Shown one piece after another: positions 14,210 to 14,390 of a DNA stretch of 14,390 nt. Below the pieces are notes generated by a model. It was not told the origin of the DNA and ran no database searches. It was given only the letters and a program-made list of their open reading frames with translations. Both the position numbers and the translations under genes were made by a program. How positions within the stretch are numbered: position 1 is the stretch's first letter; the number at the start of each line of letters is the position of its first letter. Source of the DNA: Acidobacteriaceae bacterium (GTDB lineage: Bacteria; Acidobacteriota; Terriglobia; Terriglobales; Acidobacteriaceae); NCBI GenBank assembly GCA_030042915.1, contig JASHYS010000414.1, forward strand, positions 1 to 14,390. Direction: 5' to 3'.

Positions 14210-14390
14210 CTAGCTCGCGACCAGCGTGGGACGGCGGCGCCGTGCCAGGAGCGGAACCACCTGGGCGAGCGCGGCCTCAACGGTGAGACCGTAGCGGGCG
14301 CGAAGCTGGTCGACTTTGCCGTGCTCGATGAACTGGTCGGGCCAGCCGATACGGACCACTGGGACGGCGAAACCCAACTCCTCGAGCGCC
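14210..14390 (-). CDS. dxs: 1-deoxy-D-xylulose-5-phosphate synthase, C-terminal part
   Basis: Only the last 59 residues and the TAG stop are in the window; the gene continues past the right edge. The visible peptide includes RIGWPDQFIEHG followed by KVDQLRARYGLT, a hallmark of the DXS C-terminal domain (other DXS proteins read G-hydrophobic-PD-x-FI-x-HG then a helix and GL). It ends VVPLLARRRPTLVAS. DXS condenses pyruvate and glyceraldehyde-3-phosphate to start the MEP isoprenoid pathway. The related C-terminal domain of transketolase does not carry the PDxFIEHG motif, so DXS is preferred. The ribosome binding site and start lie outside the window. Confidence 0.88.
   Translation of the reverse strand, partial: ALEELGFAVPVVRIGWPDQFIEHGKVDQLRARYGLTVEAALAQVVPLLARRRRPTLVAS

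Noticed and set aside
14023..14286. 87-codon plus-strand frame near the right edge
   Set aside because: It overlaps the antisense of the clear DXS C-terminus, lacks a ribosome binding site and has no recognisable motif.

Overview
The window looks like a chromosomal segment of a high-GC, free-living heterotroph, most likely an Acidobacteriota member of the Terriglobia type. That guess rests on overall protein style: a bacterial GH15 glucoamylase beside pentose-phosphate genes, exported amidohydrolase-like proteins, GT-C transferases and a SpoIIE-type phosphatase. No rRNA or other strict phylogenetic marker is present, so it is inference. I see no tRNA, CRISPR array, transposase or phage gene.

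Region 1 (1-6633, plus strand) is a carbon-metabolism cluster. It holds a GH15 glucoamylase cut by the left window edge, transketolase, ribose-5-phosphate isomerase B (RpiB), a YihX-like HAD phosphatase and a short-form, probably NAD-linked, 6-phosphogluconate dehydrogenase. Together they can release glucose from alpha-glucans, possibly dephosphorylate glucose-1-phosphate, and run the decarboxylating step and non-oxidative branch of the pentose phosphate pathway. Glucose-6-phosphate dehydrogenase and lactonase are not in view. RpiB has a plausible promoter of its own, and its leader carries a 9-nt tandem repeat. A GC-rich hairpin ends the cluster after the dehydrogenase.

Region 2 (6656-10453 or 10540, minus strand) holds three genes. 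An exported amidohydrolase-fold protein that has lost most of its metal ligands overlaps, by ATGA, an IlvD/Edd-family sugar-acid dehydratase with an intact Fe-S site. A DUF2127 membrane protein follows downstream.

Region 3 (10561-12128, plus strand) is a divergently transcribed membrane glycosyltransferase of the GT39/ArnT type. Its translation start is preceded by a duplicated 14-bp copy of the start region.

Region 4 (12129-14209) is gene-poor. It has a 574-bp non-coding stretch with a heptamer repeat and a G-quadruplex-like run, then a minus-strand membrane-anchored SpoIIE/PP2C phosphatase, then a 355-bp AT-richer gap. Its base composition is patchier and lower in GC than the rest. The right edge (14210-14390, minus strand) is the C-terminal end of DXS (1-deoxy-D-xylulose-5-phosphate synthase).

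I found no clearly new multi-gene system. The most unusual item is the amidohydrolase-like protein with missing metal ligands, translationally coupled to a sugar-acid dehydratase.
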